Below, piece after piece: positions 1-11,689 of a DNA stretch of 64,000 nt. Numbering within the stretch: the stretch's first letter is position 1; the number at the start of each line of letters is the position of its first letter. The notes below the pieces were generated by a model. The model was not told the origin of the DNA, made no database searches, and saw only the letters and a program-made list of their open reading frames with translations. Source of the stretch: Lycocorax pyrrhopterus obiensis (Eukaryota > Chordata > Aves > Passeriformes > Paradisaeidae); assembly GCA_014706295.1 (NCBI GenBank), contig JACSVZ010000022.1:4234830-4298829 (forward strand), written 5' to 3'. A program made the position numbers and the translations under genes.

Positions 1-1904
1 TAAAATTGCACCTTATACAGTGCTGTCGTGAATGTCAGCTCCTCTTATTCTACTCTCTGAAATAAAGCCATTTCAACTTGCTTCTCTCCAGGAAATAAGT
101 TACAGTTTCAAGAAGTTACAGTTTCAATATGTTAACACCAAGCACACTACAAAAGTTCAGAAGCTCAGATCAGGATTACATTTGCAGTCAGATCTACAAA
201 GTGCTGCTTAACAGGACCCTTGGCACTGTCACAGTAATGTCCATGCCCATTCCCTGGCTGGAGATCTATGAAACAACAGGAACCCTCAGCATAAGAAGAG
301 AGGAACAATGCAAGAAACTGAAAAGCTGATATGCAAGCTTCAGTATTTCAGTGCCACCACAAAATAAAAATCCAACCATCAGCCGTACAAACGTGGTACA
401 TACTCCAGTGGGAGGCAAGAAGAATGGTGCAGTGGACTGAACTTTCCACAATACTGATATTCTCCACTCTCATATTCTCTACTGTTTCATATCAGTAGGA
501 AATAGAAGGAAAAGCAAAAATACTGTCAGTCATTAAAGTTCTGCATCAAATAGGTCTAGTAAAATTATTTCGTGAATTGTTAATGTGACTTTCAACAACA
601 ACAGTTTGGAATATTCAGACTTCTCTTAGACATTCAACTTCATCCTGTGTGACATTCTGTTAAGTGTATTAACAGGACTGCACGTTAATGCAGACCTTAC
701 TGAAGGAATCAAACACCACAAACATGTACGTTCTTGTCTGGAAATATGATCCAAATGAGATAAGAGTTCTGGAAATATCTCACAGAACCCTGTCCTCTAA
801 TGCTAGTCAAATTCTTTATCTGTAATTAAAGGGAGAAAAAACCAAAGGATTACAAAGGAAGGTTACAGTGAGGCACGTACAAGAAAACAACCATGCTCTG
901 AGCAGTCCATTTCCCCTACAGGTCAGGGAAAACTCCTTATTTGTTGGCTAGTGCAATGAAAACACTGGCAAGAAAAAGGCTGGGTAAAAAGGAAAATCAC
1001 ACGTTACGAATAACTAGGAAAGCAAGAGAGAACAAAAGGAAGAAAATCATTAGGCCACTGCGTCTCATGCTTAGCCTGGACCTTAATTCTGCATGCAGTC
1101 TGGTACCTTCAGACAGAGCTGAACTAAAAGAGGTTCAGAGAAATCCTGCAAGGAAGCTCAGAGGTCAAATGGCTTCCACAAATGACCAGCTTCATAAGCT
1201 GTGACTCTTCAGCAGGGAAAGATATGCCGTGAGCCCCACACAGGAAAGGCCTATGACACGCTGAGGGACAGGGAGAGAGTGGGAAGCAACCACACTCTTT
1301 TTCCATAGATAAAGAGGAGGCCATCAGATACAGCCAATGGGAACAAGAAAATTAGTGGATGAGGTTGGCAGTAACTACACAGCCCTTTTGGGTTTTATCT
1401 GTATTTTCTGACTGAATTTTTAATTCAGCTGTGCAGCACTTCTGGAGGACATGGAATTAAAGAGCTATCCTGACTTCATCCCCTCCTCTCTGTACACCAA
1501 GCACTTGCTCTGAGGCAGCCAGCCTGCATTCCTGACTGTTACAGAGAGATGTAATGCAGACATGCTTCTCCTTAACATATATGCTGCGACATTGTTGATC
1601 CTGGCTGTAGTAAGGTTGCTGTTGTCATGCTAGCTTAAGCACACAAAGCAGCTTTTGCCACAATAAGTGAAATATTTTTTTTTATTACGGACCATCAGTA
1701 TTGTGGGGAAAACCAGGCTTTTCTCATTATTGTTGTTTGCACAAAAGTGCTTCTTCTGTGCTCAAGAGTTTGTCTGTTTTTCTGCAAATACACCAGTTAC
1801 TCTCACCAAGCACATTCACATTCTCCCCTGACCTTTACCTCAGTAGTACAGATTAAATTGGAGTGAGTGATAAAAGTAAAAAATACAGACTTGATGTGTG
1901 GACT
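1..1904. other. No gene recognised (left edge)
   Basis: AT-rich DNA with only short open frames of low complexity. ERGIC3 exons after exon 7 should lie in this direction on the minus strand. I looked for the next exon of that family (the segment following the 'SHVH' residues) and did not find it, so it is probably outside the window. No RNA gene or repeat is recognised here. Confidence 0.5.
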
Positions 1905-2944
1905 CTTCACTGGATAAGGAATTGGTTGGATGATCACGTCCAAAGGGTAGTGGTCAATGGCTCAATATATAGATGAAGACCAGTAACAAGCAGGGTCCAT
2001 ACTGGGACCAGTACTGCTTAATATCTTCATCAATGACATTGACAGTGGGACTGAGTGCATCCTCAGCCTGTTTGCAGATAATAGCAAGCTGAGTAGTGAA
2101 GTTGACATGCTTGAGGGACAGGATGCCATCCAGAAGAACTGTACAAGCTTGAGAAGTGGGGCCAGTGAACCGGATGAGATTTAACATAACCAAGTGCAAG
2201 GTGCTGCACCTGGGTCAGCGCAACCTCCAGTACCAATACAGGCTGGGGATGAGCAAGTAAAGAGCAGCCCGGTGGAGATGGAGGTGGGGGTATTGGTGGA
2301 CAAGAAGCTCAACATGACCTGGCCATGTGCAATGGCAGTCCAGAAACCACTTGCATCTTGGGTTCATTCCCAGCAGCATGGGCAGCAGCATGGGCAGCAG
2401 ATGAGGGGGAGGATTCTCCCCCTCTACTGCACTCAGGTGAGACCCCACCTGCAGAGATGCCTCCAGCTCTGGGATCCCCAGCACAGGAAAGATGTGGACC
2501 TGCTGGAACGAGTCCAGAGGAGCCCACAAAGATGCTCCAAGGGCTGGAGCACTTCTGCTATGGAGAGAGGCTGGGAGAGCCTGGAGAAGAGAAGGTTCTG
2601 GGCAGACCTGAAAGCCCCTTCCAATACCTAAAGACAACTATTAAAAAGATGGGAACAGACATTTTAGTAAGGCCTGTTGTGATAGTACCAAGGGCAATGC
2701 TTTTAAACTAAAGGAGTGCAGATTCAGACTAGATTTAAGAAATTGTATATGTTGAAGGTGATGAGGCACTGGCACAGGTTGCCCAGAGAGCTGGTGGGTG
2801 CCCAGTCCCTGGGAACATTCAAGGCCAGGCTGGATGGGGCTCTTAGCAACTTGCTCTAGTGGAAGGTGTCCTTGCTCATTGCAGGGGGGTTGGATTACAC
2901 AGCCTTTAAAGGTCCCTTCCAACTCAAACCATTCCATGATTTTG
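1905..2944 (+). mobile_element. CR1 LINE, 5'-truncated, 3' end present
   Basis: This is a non-LTR retrotransposon fragment of the chicken-repeat-1 family. Around 2000-2095 the plus strand encodes a decayed reverse-transcriptase segment with the 'GPVLLNIFINDID' type motif, followed by a degraded 'FADN' box where FADD is expected. The middle carries the usual CR1 3' sequence ('ctgctggaacgagtccagag' near 2501). The end has the standard CR1 tail 'aaaggtcccttccaactc' and 'ccattccatgatttt'. Frames are broken, so it is inactive. It lies downstream of the last visible ERGIC3 exon, presumably in the next intron. Confidence 0.9.
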
Positions 2945-3378
2945 TAAACTATCACTATTTTTCTGGCCATGCTATACTTATATCGATACTCAAGGAAGTC
3001 CTTCGCAACTTAAATTTTACTCTGAAACTCATGAATGGAGGAAAATATCCCTTCCAGAGGTACTGGTAGTCAGGTCCTGGACTGAACACCTTAACTGAGG
3101 TTGTTTGACTGCAGAGCAGCAAAGTTTTGCAGAACTGAGAGACTGCCCAGAAACATTCTCTGCCAAGTTCTTCCACGCCCATGTGGCAGCACCCCTAGAA
3201 ACCACTTTTCTGTTTGTCCATGATAGCTCTAAACCACTGTAAAATAACTTCAACAATGTCCTCCCCGCTGAAGCAGTGATGCTGTTACTATAGACAGTAA
3301 CGCAAAGATATTAAAAGAAAATGGTCAGACACACTTGAAAGCAAAAGGTCAAATAAGCAGGAAAAGAAAATACTTTAC
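2945..3378. other. ERGIC3 intron sequence, nothing else seen
   Basis: Unique-looking sequence between the CR1 element and ERGIC3 exon 7. It is presumed to be ERGIC3 intron on the minus strand. No other feature was recognised. Confidence 0.5.
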
Positions 3379-3436
3379 CATGTACATGAGACTGTTGGAA
3401 ACTTTTTCCTGGTGCAAAGTGGAAATTTCCAGCTAC
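3379..3436 (-). CDS. ERGIC3: ERGIC3 exon 7
   Basis: A short 58-bp exon encoding '[19 protein letters not shown]'. The acceptor is 'tcctgcag' and the donor 'catg|gtaaag'. The next exon of the family was not found in the remaining 3.4 kb to the left. Confidence 0.93.
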
Positions 3437-6400
3437 CTGCAGGAGAGAGTAACCTTTTATTAATCTGAATCTATGTAAGTAAAGAAGTTGTACTGGTGTT
3501 TGGCTTTTTAAGATTTTGTTTACACAAGACAGACAGCAACCAACTCATTTTCACAAGTGACAGTAGTAGCAGACATTAGCCTAAGAGAGGTATGAATTTC
3601 CTGTGTTCCTTATAGGCAGTGATGCTGAAAGCCATAATTAAATACTGATGTGGATAATAGCTGTTCTATGCAGATTATTTAGTGGACATAAAAATGAGAA
3701 GGAGGAATTAACTCCACGGAAGGAACCGACTGGCCCTTCAGAAAATACAAAATAGTATCAAAGCAAAGGAGAGGAGAAAGTGAGAACGAACAAGGTAAGA
3801 AAACACTTAATAATCAGCAGTGATCCAATGTATACACCCAAGAAAAAAAGAGAATGCAAAAATAAAGCACTAAACCTACCAAACCCCCTCCCAAAACAAC
3901 CCAACCCCCAAAAAATCTGCAAAAGACAAACTGGTAAAATTTCATCCTGGACTCTGAAAGGGATACGGATATTAAGTGCCAATCCTCCCTGACACTTACT
4001 AGCAAACATATACACTCTGCCCTGGAAGATGCGAATGTTCCACGCTCACATACTATATTACATCCTCGATGCCTTGGCAAACCTATGCCTTATGTTAACT
4101 GCAGACCTGTTGAGAATGAAGACGGGCAAAATTCCAAGTGCCTAAAAACAGGCCCCAGAAACTTCCCCAGTGACACTCACACTTGGACCATTCCTACATC
4201 CAGTATTCCCCTTGGAATCTTCCTACTCATCATACACTGTGACAGAGGGTCCCGTAACAGTTCGATATGTATGATGATACTCAAATCACAATGTCTGGAT
4301 TTGTGAGTACAAGATCTACTTTCTAGAAATAAAGATTGTAGTCTCCAGGAAAAATACACAAGGATTAAAAAAAAACCCAAAAGAAAAAAACAGAGTTTGA
4401 AGTAAAAAAAAAAAAAATAGCCTGGGTCTGACTTCTAGAAGGTACTTGGGTATGTAAACTGTGTGTTTGTGGAGGTAACCTGCAAAATGACAGGTTACAT
4501 AGTTACCTGGTGCATCTTGTATATTTTCATACATCACTTGCAAAAACCACCTCTCTGAGCATTTTCAGCCTTGACAACCAACTCCAATAGCCTTGCTTCC
4601 ACTTTTTTTCTAAAGAAGATAACATTTCCCTCTCTCCAACACCTCTGCAGGTGAGTTGTTGGTTACTGCTATCTCCAGCATCCACTTGTGGCCTCTGATT
4701 TAAGACCAGAAGGGCAGGTGGAACAATTCAAGCTCAAAGAAGCTGCCTCTCCTCCTTCAGAAATCTCAGCAAAAACACTTGGTACCCAGGTGGGAGGAAA
4801 AAGCAAACTTCGCCAGTTTCCATGACTTCCTACCAGCCTACAGAACACAAACCGGAATTAGCCTCTTCCCACTGCTCTTCCTGACTGTCCTCCTGAACCC
4901 CATGACAAGCACAAAGACCTTGCTGATCCCAGAGGTTATTCTATGACAGTCTTGTGAGCACCTAAAGCTGGAAAAGGAGAGGAATGCCTTGACTCTGCTT
5001 TTTCACAGTCCTCACCATCATGCAGCAGGTTCACAGTAAAAGCTCTCTCTCACCTTGTTGACCTCTAGGAAACCATACACTTGGCAGCCCTCGTTCTTCT
5101 GCTCTTGCATTTTCTGGCTAAACCCTTCCCTCTTGCACTGCTCTATGCTATCTGGGTTCTTGAAGGCCCAGCCTCGCCGCCTGTATGCTTCTCTGACATC
5201 GTCACAAGTATTACAACACCTGCAAAAAGCACAAGCACCATCTTACCATCATCATTAAGAACAGATGCTCCAGCTCAGGACTTGAATCCTTGACGGATTC
5301 TTCTTCAACAAAGCAACAACACAAACGTTGGGGACTGGACCTTGAAAAGTGGCCTAATGCTCCTGAATGAGCATGAGCTTCTTGATGTGCCTTTTGAGAT
5401 TTGGAGGTGAGGATGCATGCTGTTTGAATGCAGGACTGGAGTCTGAAGAGGGCTCTGCCTGGCCATTTACACAGCCAAGGTAGCCCTTGGCAAAGAAATT
5501 TGCCACAAAAACAACATCAGTGTCCCACAGTTATGAGCAGTTTGGAACCTCCTCATGTGAACAAAGCACCTGCCTGTTTCTATTCCTCCTTTCCTCTGTT
5601 TTTAGGCTAAGACATTGGGCTAAAGGGGGGCTTAACAGCAAATTTTCTTTGTACTTTTCTACCTGTGGATAACACCTTGGTCACCAGAAAAAAACCGCAG
5701 GTTTCTTCCTTGGTTTCGTGTTTTGTTGGACATGTTGAAGGAATTCCTGCTGTTTAAGGCAGCAATTATGAATCCCTCAAGATGAAAACATCTCTGGGAA
5801 AGGGCACAACTTGACATATGGGACAAATCAAGTTACCACCGAGCCAAAAATAGCCAAGATTAGTCCAGAACCTATATGGACTATAATGGATCCATTCTTA
5901 CAGTAACTTGCTGTTAGGAGGAATGAGAAATACAAAGAGACACCTATTGTTTGTGGGAGTCATAGATGTCTGGTCTTTGCTCCTGTAAGGATGCAATGCC
6001 AGCAGCAGAAGTGAGAAGGCAAGGCCAGGACATAACCAGGTTTTATGCCAAGATAGCTCATGTAACAGTGAAATCATTTAAACACCTCCTCTCTGGAAAC
6101 CAAACAAATGCAGAAAATCTCTTGTCTGCTGAGATACAATTTTTGTACTGCTTAAACAGGCATGTAGACAATCCAAGCCACCTATAGATGCACCTTCTCA
6201 ACCACCTTAAGTGCAGCTTCCAAAGGCATAGCCAAACCACAACAGCTCATATCTCTGAACACGTGCCTAAGAGGAGGATTTCATTGCACAGACCTTCACA
6301 GACATTTGGAAAAAAAATATGCATAAAACATACCTGGATTCAAGTGCTAAGAAGATAGGAAAAAGGTGTAAAGGTTACCGAATGTCCTCTGACTCTGCCC

Positions 6401-9400
6401 CATAACAGCTCTCGCAGCGATCAGCATCCAAAGAATTTGGATCAAACACTTTTTCTTCTTCTTTTCCCAGCTCTAAGACAAAAGAGGATTCAAAGTGGTG
6501 AGACACATCTAGAAATTCTGTCTTATACTCTTGTTCTGCTCTATGCATAATGACTGTTCCACACACAACATGCAGCTGCACACCCTGCACCCAACGCCCA
6601 CCTGAAACGGTATGTATGTATGTAGCCTGCTGACGTGTGAAATAAGACCAAGAAGAAGCATAGCATTTGTCATCTCAAGAACAGCCTCCATGCAAAGAAC
6701 TGGCTATCTGTAAGCCTTGTTGGAACATCAGACATTATTTGCATAAAGGCTTTGCTAAAACATGTCTTAAGTAGACCCAATCAGTACATTATGAGTGACA
6801 CGAGACCTGCTTCACAACATGTAGAATAGTTTTTGTCCCCAGACAATAACTTGTAAAGTCACAACCTGTGGTGGCTGCTAAGTGACACAGTAGTAACAAC
6901 ACTATCACCACATTCCCATGACAACCAGAGAAGCCCTTGTGCCTGCCAATTGTTCAGCTCTTGGCTTAGTTTAGCCTTTCAATGTCAACAACAGAAATGT
7001 TAAATCTAAAGTGATACAAAGCTACACATTTGGTCATGTTGATACACAGAACTACACTGACTCCCAGAAAAGGGAATAAGTAACTCATGTTTTGGAAAGG
7101 AAAAGTCAGAACAGTATTACTGTGACATTGAAATGCTTTGTCAGAATCATTTCTGGACTGTATCAAAGAACAAGGATGAGTCATAACATGTAAAAAATGT
7201 AGAGGAGAGGTTTATGTAGCCAAGGATCACTTATTACAACTTGCAAATAATAGATCAACTCCCATGTATTTATCAGGTGTGCATTAACACACACAAAGTT
7301 AATGGAGTAAGGTGCAAGTTTAGGCTTAAGGGTTAAGTCACTGGAGCCTTCCCTAGAGAGAAGCTCTTTCCTTGAACCACATAGTCCCATTTGTTCACCC
7401 ACTGTGACTTAAACATACAACCAAAGCTAAGTTTTGCCAGAACAGCAGCTTGATTTCTAATCCACCAACTGCACAACTGTATTCTTCAAATGCATCCACG
7501 GGTCTTTGTTGTAATTTCAGAGGGACCAGGCAAAGATTTCCTTACAGAAGTACTGAGTGTAAGAATAGTTTAATAGATCTGGATGCTACAAGGTCTTCAA
7601 GAATTCGTGGCATTTAAACACTCTACAGCTGTCACTTGTCTCCATGAATCTCAGAACAGGCATACAGTGGAAAGACTACCAGAGCATCCGTCCCGGACAG
7701 GCAAAACAGCATCTTACCGTGTCTCTCAGCCTCTGGAGTTACACGATTGCCAGCTTTATCCAAACGTTGTTTAAACAGATTGTGCTCTACATCCAGCTGC
7801 TGCTCTCCTGCTACATCCATTGCATCAATGCTTAAATCTGAAACCAGTGCGCAAGAAAAGCGATCTATAAACATACATTTGTTATGGGCACACTGAGCCT
7901 CGAGTCCCTGCCAAGGATGAAAATTATTGTGATAAATGAGTGCATGATAAATGTTGTCTTTCGCATATATGATTTTAACATGTATAAGTGATGATGTACT
8001 ATGTAGAAATAAGGTAAAATGTAGTAGAAACTAGATTAAGGTAAATTGTAACTTCGAAATAGTTGTAATATGTTAAGAAATGTAGTAATAAACACATGGT
8101 AATAAATGTCTTTTGAGTTGAGAAACTACAGAGCCAGGAACCAAGATATCTTAGAGAAACAAAGAAGATAAACCGTAGGCATCCCAGGAAGTCTGTTATC
8201 TCATCAAAACTCACACCTCCCAAGGAAGCTGTCAGCTACAAATTAGGTTGGAGACTGGGGAGGCACCGGAGGGGGGTGCCTGCCTTCAACTCTGAAGCTA
8301 TCCAGAGGACTGAAGCGGCGCCCTGCTGGTGGAAGGGGGCACAGACCGGAGGGGGGGGAAGTTGAGTGAAGTGTAAATGACTTTCTGGGCTTAATGAATA
8401 TGTAACAGTTTAAGAGAGTACTTAAGTCCACAGTAAAATGAATGGAGTCCGCCTCTGGCAATATTGCCAAGCGCCCCAGCGCTGTGATATGCCTTTGTTC
8501 TCCTAATAAATGTTCAATATTATATTGCTAAAAATTTAGCTTCTGAATTAATTTTTTTCATTATCATCAGCATTCAGAAGTCTTACTCACAAGCACAAGG
8601 CATATGTGGAAAAATAACATCTAGATTGATCTTCAGTTTATCTCCCCTTGATTTGTCAACATACAATTCTGGATGAACCTGGGAACAAAGGAAAAACAGA
8701 GTCCCATTTTACTTGGAAGCAAATCAAAAGGTCCCTTTCCCTCCGTGCTGCGGCCCAGGAGCTGATTTTTAAGACAGAATAGATTTGCCAGACACCTGAG
8801 CCGCTGCCATGCACAGCCCAGCACATGCAATTTGCAATGGTGTTAAATATCTGGGGGTTCTCTGAACGTGGGGGGGGGGGAGACAGGGGTTCAGCGTTTG
8901 CTTTCCCTTCTTGGCATGGCATGGCATGGCATGGCTGCTCGCAGGCGGCCAGACGTTGCGCCGTCCCGCTGGGACGCCACAGGCGGGGGAGGGCAGCTCC
9001 CTCCCACCGCCGCGGCCAGGGCACAGAATAATACCGCGAACCGCGGGTCTACGGGGAGCGAAGCCGCTGCCTGGGCAGCCCAGGGGCGCGGCCCGCCGGG
9101 GGCAGGGGCGAGGGCCGACCGATCGCCCTGAAGGGTCGCCCGCCGCGAGCGGGAGGCGGCACCGGGGGCTGGGCCCGGCCCGTCGGCGGTACTTACCTCC
9201 TTCGTGAGGTAGTACTGCAGCTCCGAGAAGAAAAGCAGCACCATGATGAGCCCGCTGATAGCCGTCACTGCCGGGGAGACGAGAACCACTGTCAGCCCCA
9301 CAGCGACCCGCCCGCCGCCGCCCCGAGCCACTGACGAGCGCCGGCCCGCTAGGGTCTCCCGGCCCCCCGCAGCCCCCGTGCTCACCCAGCGCTCCTCCGC

Positions 9401-9473
9401 ACGTCTTGACCCGAAAATCTTCCAGGGTTTTAGGAAAGGCATCGAACCGCTTCAGCCGCCACAGCGACTCCAT
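3379..9473 (-). CDS. ERGIC3: ERGIC3, exons 1-7 (N-terminal 60 percent)
   Basis: ER-Golgi intermediate compartment protein 3 (Erv46 family) is a two-pass membrane protein that cycles between ER and Golgi and acts as a cargo receptor with ERGIC2 (family knowledge). Seven minus-strand exons splice in phase with GT-AG sites: 9473-9386, 9267-9197, 8678-8591, 7837-7718, 6472-6379, 5219-5054 and 3436-3379. Together they give about 228 of the roughly 383 residues usual for the family. The start '[20 protein letters not shown]' sits in a CpG island. The first membrane segment (about residues 31-50) follows, then the lumenal part with '[18 protein letters not shown]', '[12 protein letters not shown]' and '[19 protein letters not shown]'. 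No break was seen. Later exons are off the left edge. Confidence 0.96.
3437..5053 (-). other. ERGIC3 intron 6
   Basis: Unique-looking intronic sequence with A-rich stretches near 4369-4418. No other gene was recognised. Confidence 0.7.
5054..5219 (-). CDS. ERGIC3: ERGIC3 exon 6
   Basis: 166 bp encoding the Cys-rich lumenal segment '[20 protein letters not shown]' and ending 'GFLEVNK'. The acceptor is 'ttttgcag' and the donor 'aacaag|gtgaga'. Confidence 0.95.
5220..6378 (-). other. ERGIC3 intron 5
   Basis: Intronic sequence with no recognisable repeat or exon. Confidence 0.7.
6379..6472 (-). CDS. ERGIC3: ERGIC3 exon 5
   Basis: 94 bp encoding '[20 protein letters not shown]' and '[10 protein letters not shown]', including the Cys pair of the lumenal domain. 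The acceptor is 'gtcttag' and the donor 'attcg|gtaacc'. Confidence 0.95.
6473..7717 (-). other. ERGIC3 intron 4
   Basis: Intronic sequence with no recognisable repeat or exon. The short open frames here are not supported by family similarity. Confidence 0.7.
7718..7837 (-). CDS. ERGIC3: ERGIC3 exon 4
   Basis: 120 bp encoding '(Y)[18 protein letters not shown]' and '[20 protein letters not shown]'. The acceptor is 'gtttcag' and the donor 'cacg|gtaag'. This is the most recognisable stretch of the family in the window. Confidence 0.96.
7930..8545 (+). mobile_element. Solo LTR in ERGIC3 intron 3
   Basis: This looks like a solo endogenous-retrovirus LTR lying antisense to ERGIC3, between exons 4 and 3. 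Its ordered landmarks are an AT-rich left part, a GC-rich stretch near 8250-8360, and a polyadenylation signal 'ctcctaataaatgttcaat' at about 8498-8516 followed by an AT-rich tail. No internal retroviral genes flank it. The boundaries are approximate because I could not identify a target-site duplication with confidence. Confidence 0.65.
8591..8678 (-). CDS. ERGIC3: ERGIC3 exon 3
   Basis: Encodes the start of the lumenal domain, '[20 protein letters not shown]' and then 'VIFPHMPCA'. The acceptor is 'ttcccag' and the donor 'gctt|gtgagt'. Its 88 bp keep phase. Confidence 0.95.
8871..8880. repeat. Poly-G tract
   Basis: A run of about ten G ('gtgggggggggg'). Similar runs recur at 20070-20083, 28831-28844, 52243-52253 and 60188-60196. 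Their length is likely unreliable in any assembly. Confidence 0.85.
8913..8934. repeat. (GGCAT)n short tandem repeat
   Basis: Four tandem copies of 'ggcat' in ERGIC3 intron 2, beside the CpG island. Confidence 0.9.
9197..9267 (-). CDS. ERGIC3: ERGIC3 exon 2 (first membrane segment)
   Basis: This 71-bp exon encodes '[20 protein letters not shown]', a hydrophobic helix that forms transmembrane segment 1, then 'TKE'. The acceptor is 'gg|cag' and the donor is 'gag|gtaagt', both in phase with their neighbours. Confidence 0.95.
9386..9473 (-). CDS. ERGIC3: ERGIC3 exon 1
   Basis: The start codon is at 9473-9471. The exon encodes 29 codons plus one base, with the cytosolic N-terminus ending 'VKTCGGAL'. 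The donor is 'gctgg|gtgag'. This ATG matches the family N-terminus (M-E-x-L-x-x-L-K-x-F-D-A) and lies in the CpG island. Confidence 0.95.
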
Positions 9474-9519
9474 GGCGCCGCGCGGCCCGGAACCGAACCC
9501 TCCTTCCGGCGCCGGCCTC

Positions 9520-9775
9520 GCCCCCGCTGCCGGGCCCGCCCCTGGCGGAGAGCAGCTCTCCCGGCCCGGGACAGCTTCCCCGTCCCCGCTGTGGGCTCCG
9601 GCTGTGGAAGGGCTGGAGCTGGGTACTGATAGCCTTTGGAGAGCAGTCGAGCTGTCCCTCGGTCCGGCTGTGGCGGCAGCACTGCGGAAAGGAAAGCGTC
9701 TCGGCAGAGTACCAGTGCTTTGGGAGAAAAAGGGAAGGAAAGGGGAAAGGGAAGGAAAGAAAGAATCTAACTGTA
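9520..9775 (+). repeat. Dispersed copy 1 of a sequence shared with 27.77-28.05 kb
   Basis: The upstream flank of ERGIC3 matches the reverse complement of the sequence near 27.77-28.05 kb. Shared blocks include 'gagggacagctcg' (read on the opposite strand), the 'cagtacccagctccagccc' type block and a purine-rich 'gggagaaaaagggaaggaaa' tract. It is either a partial duplication of the ERGIC3 5' flank or a dispersed GC-rich repeat present at both sites. Confidence 0.6.
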
Positions 9776-9959
9776 TGGAAAGTATGCTGGACTTTTATGG
9801 TGTAAAGAAGATGACTGCCACTCATACGCTTCCAGGTCAATTTAGCAACGTATCTGTCAAGTCTTACTGCAAAGGGACAGATGTGTCTTTGAAGATACTA
9901 AGCCAAGTCTGCCTTTTTATATATCCAACACCAAAAAAATATCACTGGCGCCACCGGTA

Positions 9960-11689
9960 GCACATCACAGAAAAGCCACAGAAAATAACAGTGAATATTT
10001 GTTTATTTTACAAGCAGGTTTAAGAAGGAGGCGCAAATACAAAAAGTCACAGAAAGTACTAAAACATCTGGAAGAAGCAGAATGTATGAGATTAAGTATA
10101 CCTGGCAAATTTTTCCCCAAATTTCAGCACAGCAAGCTTTTTCTTGAAAACTCAAGAGAACTATGCTAAATCATAGTTTTCTTCTGACCAAACAACCAGG
10201 GTGTTCTGTTTAAGATAAAAACAATAAAATAATTGTATCTGAAACAGGTCTGCACTGCATACTAATATGACACCATTTGTCTATAAAAGAAATACATTAA
10301 ATCACCTCTTCTGTCATAAGGAACATCACCATTCTTTTTCCCTATTTTATGAACACTACCTTATATGTAATATATTTAAATATACTGGTTTTTTCCATAC
10401 CCAAATCACTTATAATGGCAAGAATAGAAGGATGTTTTTAGAATAAATTATATAATCAATAAGTGAATGGATTTGTTTTCCAATCGTAGTTTTATAGACC
10501 TTTCAGACAAGCAACTCAGTACTTGATATATAAATATTCAAATTACACTGAAATATACTGTAAACACTTATTTCTAGAGTGATGGAAACTCACAGACTTG
10601 TGAACCCTGGAACGTGTTCAGAAGCAAGGCTGTGTGACATCACACAGATTTGCTCAAGCTCTGGCCTCAGCCACTTGAGCTCCTGTAGAACAGAAGCAGA
10701 TATGGAGAGCTGTTAAAGTAATTCTTATGTCAACCGTTCTGAGCTAGGAATTTTAACGTTTTTAAAGTATAAAACTTAGTTTCTTTTATAAACAAATCAC
10801 TCTTTTCCAGCTGTGCAATGTCTAATTTCACAAGGAAGTGCAACTGTGATCATCTTGATTTTGAAAAAGATAATGCAGCTGAGAGTCAAGAGATTTATAT
10901 ATTAATTCCAGATTACATTGTTTTACAGACTTTTGGGGCAGTTTACCAAAATCTAGGTTCAAGTTTGCGATAAACATAACTTTAATTAAAACTAATTGCT
11001 TTAGTTACAAAGCTGGGGCTGTCCCCCGCAATTCACTTACAGAGTAATTGAAATGTCTTTAAATTCTTTACTCATTTGGCCTTGACACACTTTAAAAAAA
11101 CAGGGTAAGAGGTCATCCTTTGCCCTTGGCATTACATCACTGACTGCCACAGTAACTCACAGGAAAAGAAAAAAAATGCACCCCTTCAAGTTTCATGTAA
11201 CTTTTAATTAAAATAACATTTATAACTGGTAGAAGTTGGCAGATGTTCTGTTCTTTCCTAAAAAGAGTGGTAATAGAAGAATCCCCATCAGGGGAACAAA
11301 TGTGTCTGCCCCTGAGGGCAGACTGGGAAACAGCATCCCTGGGGGTTATAGTCCCAGGCAAAAGCCAGTTAATGTTACCTTCTCACGGAACTGTAGGTTG
11401 GGTTGGTTTGGATTTTTTATGGGACATCTAATGCCACTTTAATCAGTCCTTTCCTAGTAACTATAAAAATTCATTACCTTCTTGGGTTTGCTGTGAAAAA
11501 ATCTCATGTTCGTCTAAATGTATTTATAAAGCTCCTGCCAGTACTTAGTGAGGTGTTGAGGTGGGGAGGAGCAAAGTTCTGACACACTTCTATCAGAGAA
11601 TTTGGTTTGGGTAGCTGTTAAATAGAATTGGGACAATATGAGTCTACACACCAGATGAAGCAATTTTTCAGCAATTCTTGGTCATAGTC
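9960..11689. other. AT-rich intergenic DNA, no gene recognised
   Basis: Largely AT-rich with no long conserved frame. On the minus strand an AATAAA near 10008-10013 could be the polyadenylation signal of an unrecognised minus-strand transcript, with the sequence to its right as 3' UTR. This is only a possibility. Confidence 0.4.

Larger units (their letters stand above)
8940..9720 (-). promoter_or_regulatory. CpG-island promoter of ERGIC3
   Basis: A dense CpG, GC-rich block covers ERGIC3 exons 1 and 2 and the 5' flank. There is no TATA box at a convincing distance, as is usual for a broadly expressed housekeeping gene. Transcription is expected leftward from about 9480-9600. The distal part (about 9520-9775) shares sequence with a second locus at 27.77-28.05 kb, listed separately. 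Confidence 0.75.

Noticed and set aside
1124..1324. Possible further ERGIC3 exon on the minus strand
   Set aside because: The translated product does not resemble the next ERGIC3 segment and the splice sites do not fit.
8769..9473. 234-codon minus-strand open frame starting at the ERGIC3 ATG
   Set aside because: Only the first 29 codons are ERGIC3 exon 1. The rest reads through introns and exon 2 out of phase in a CpG island.
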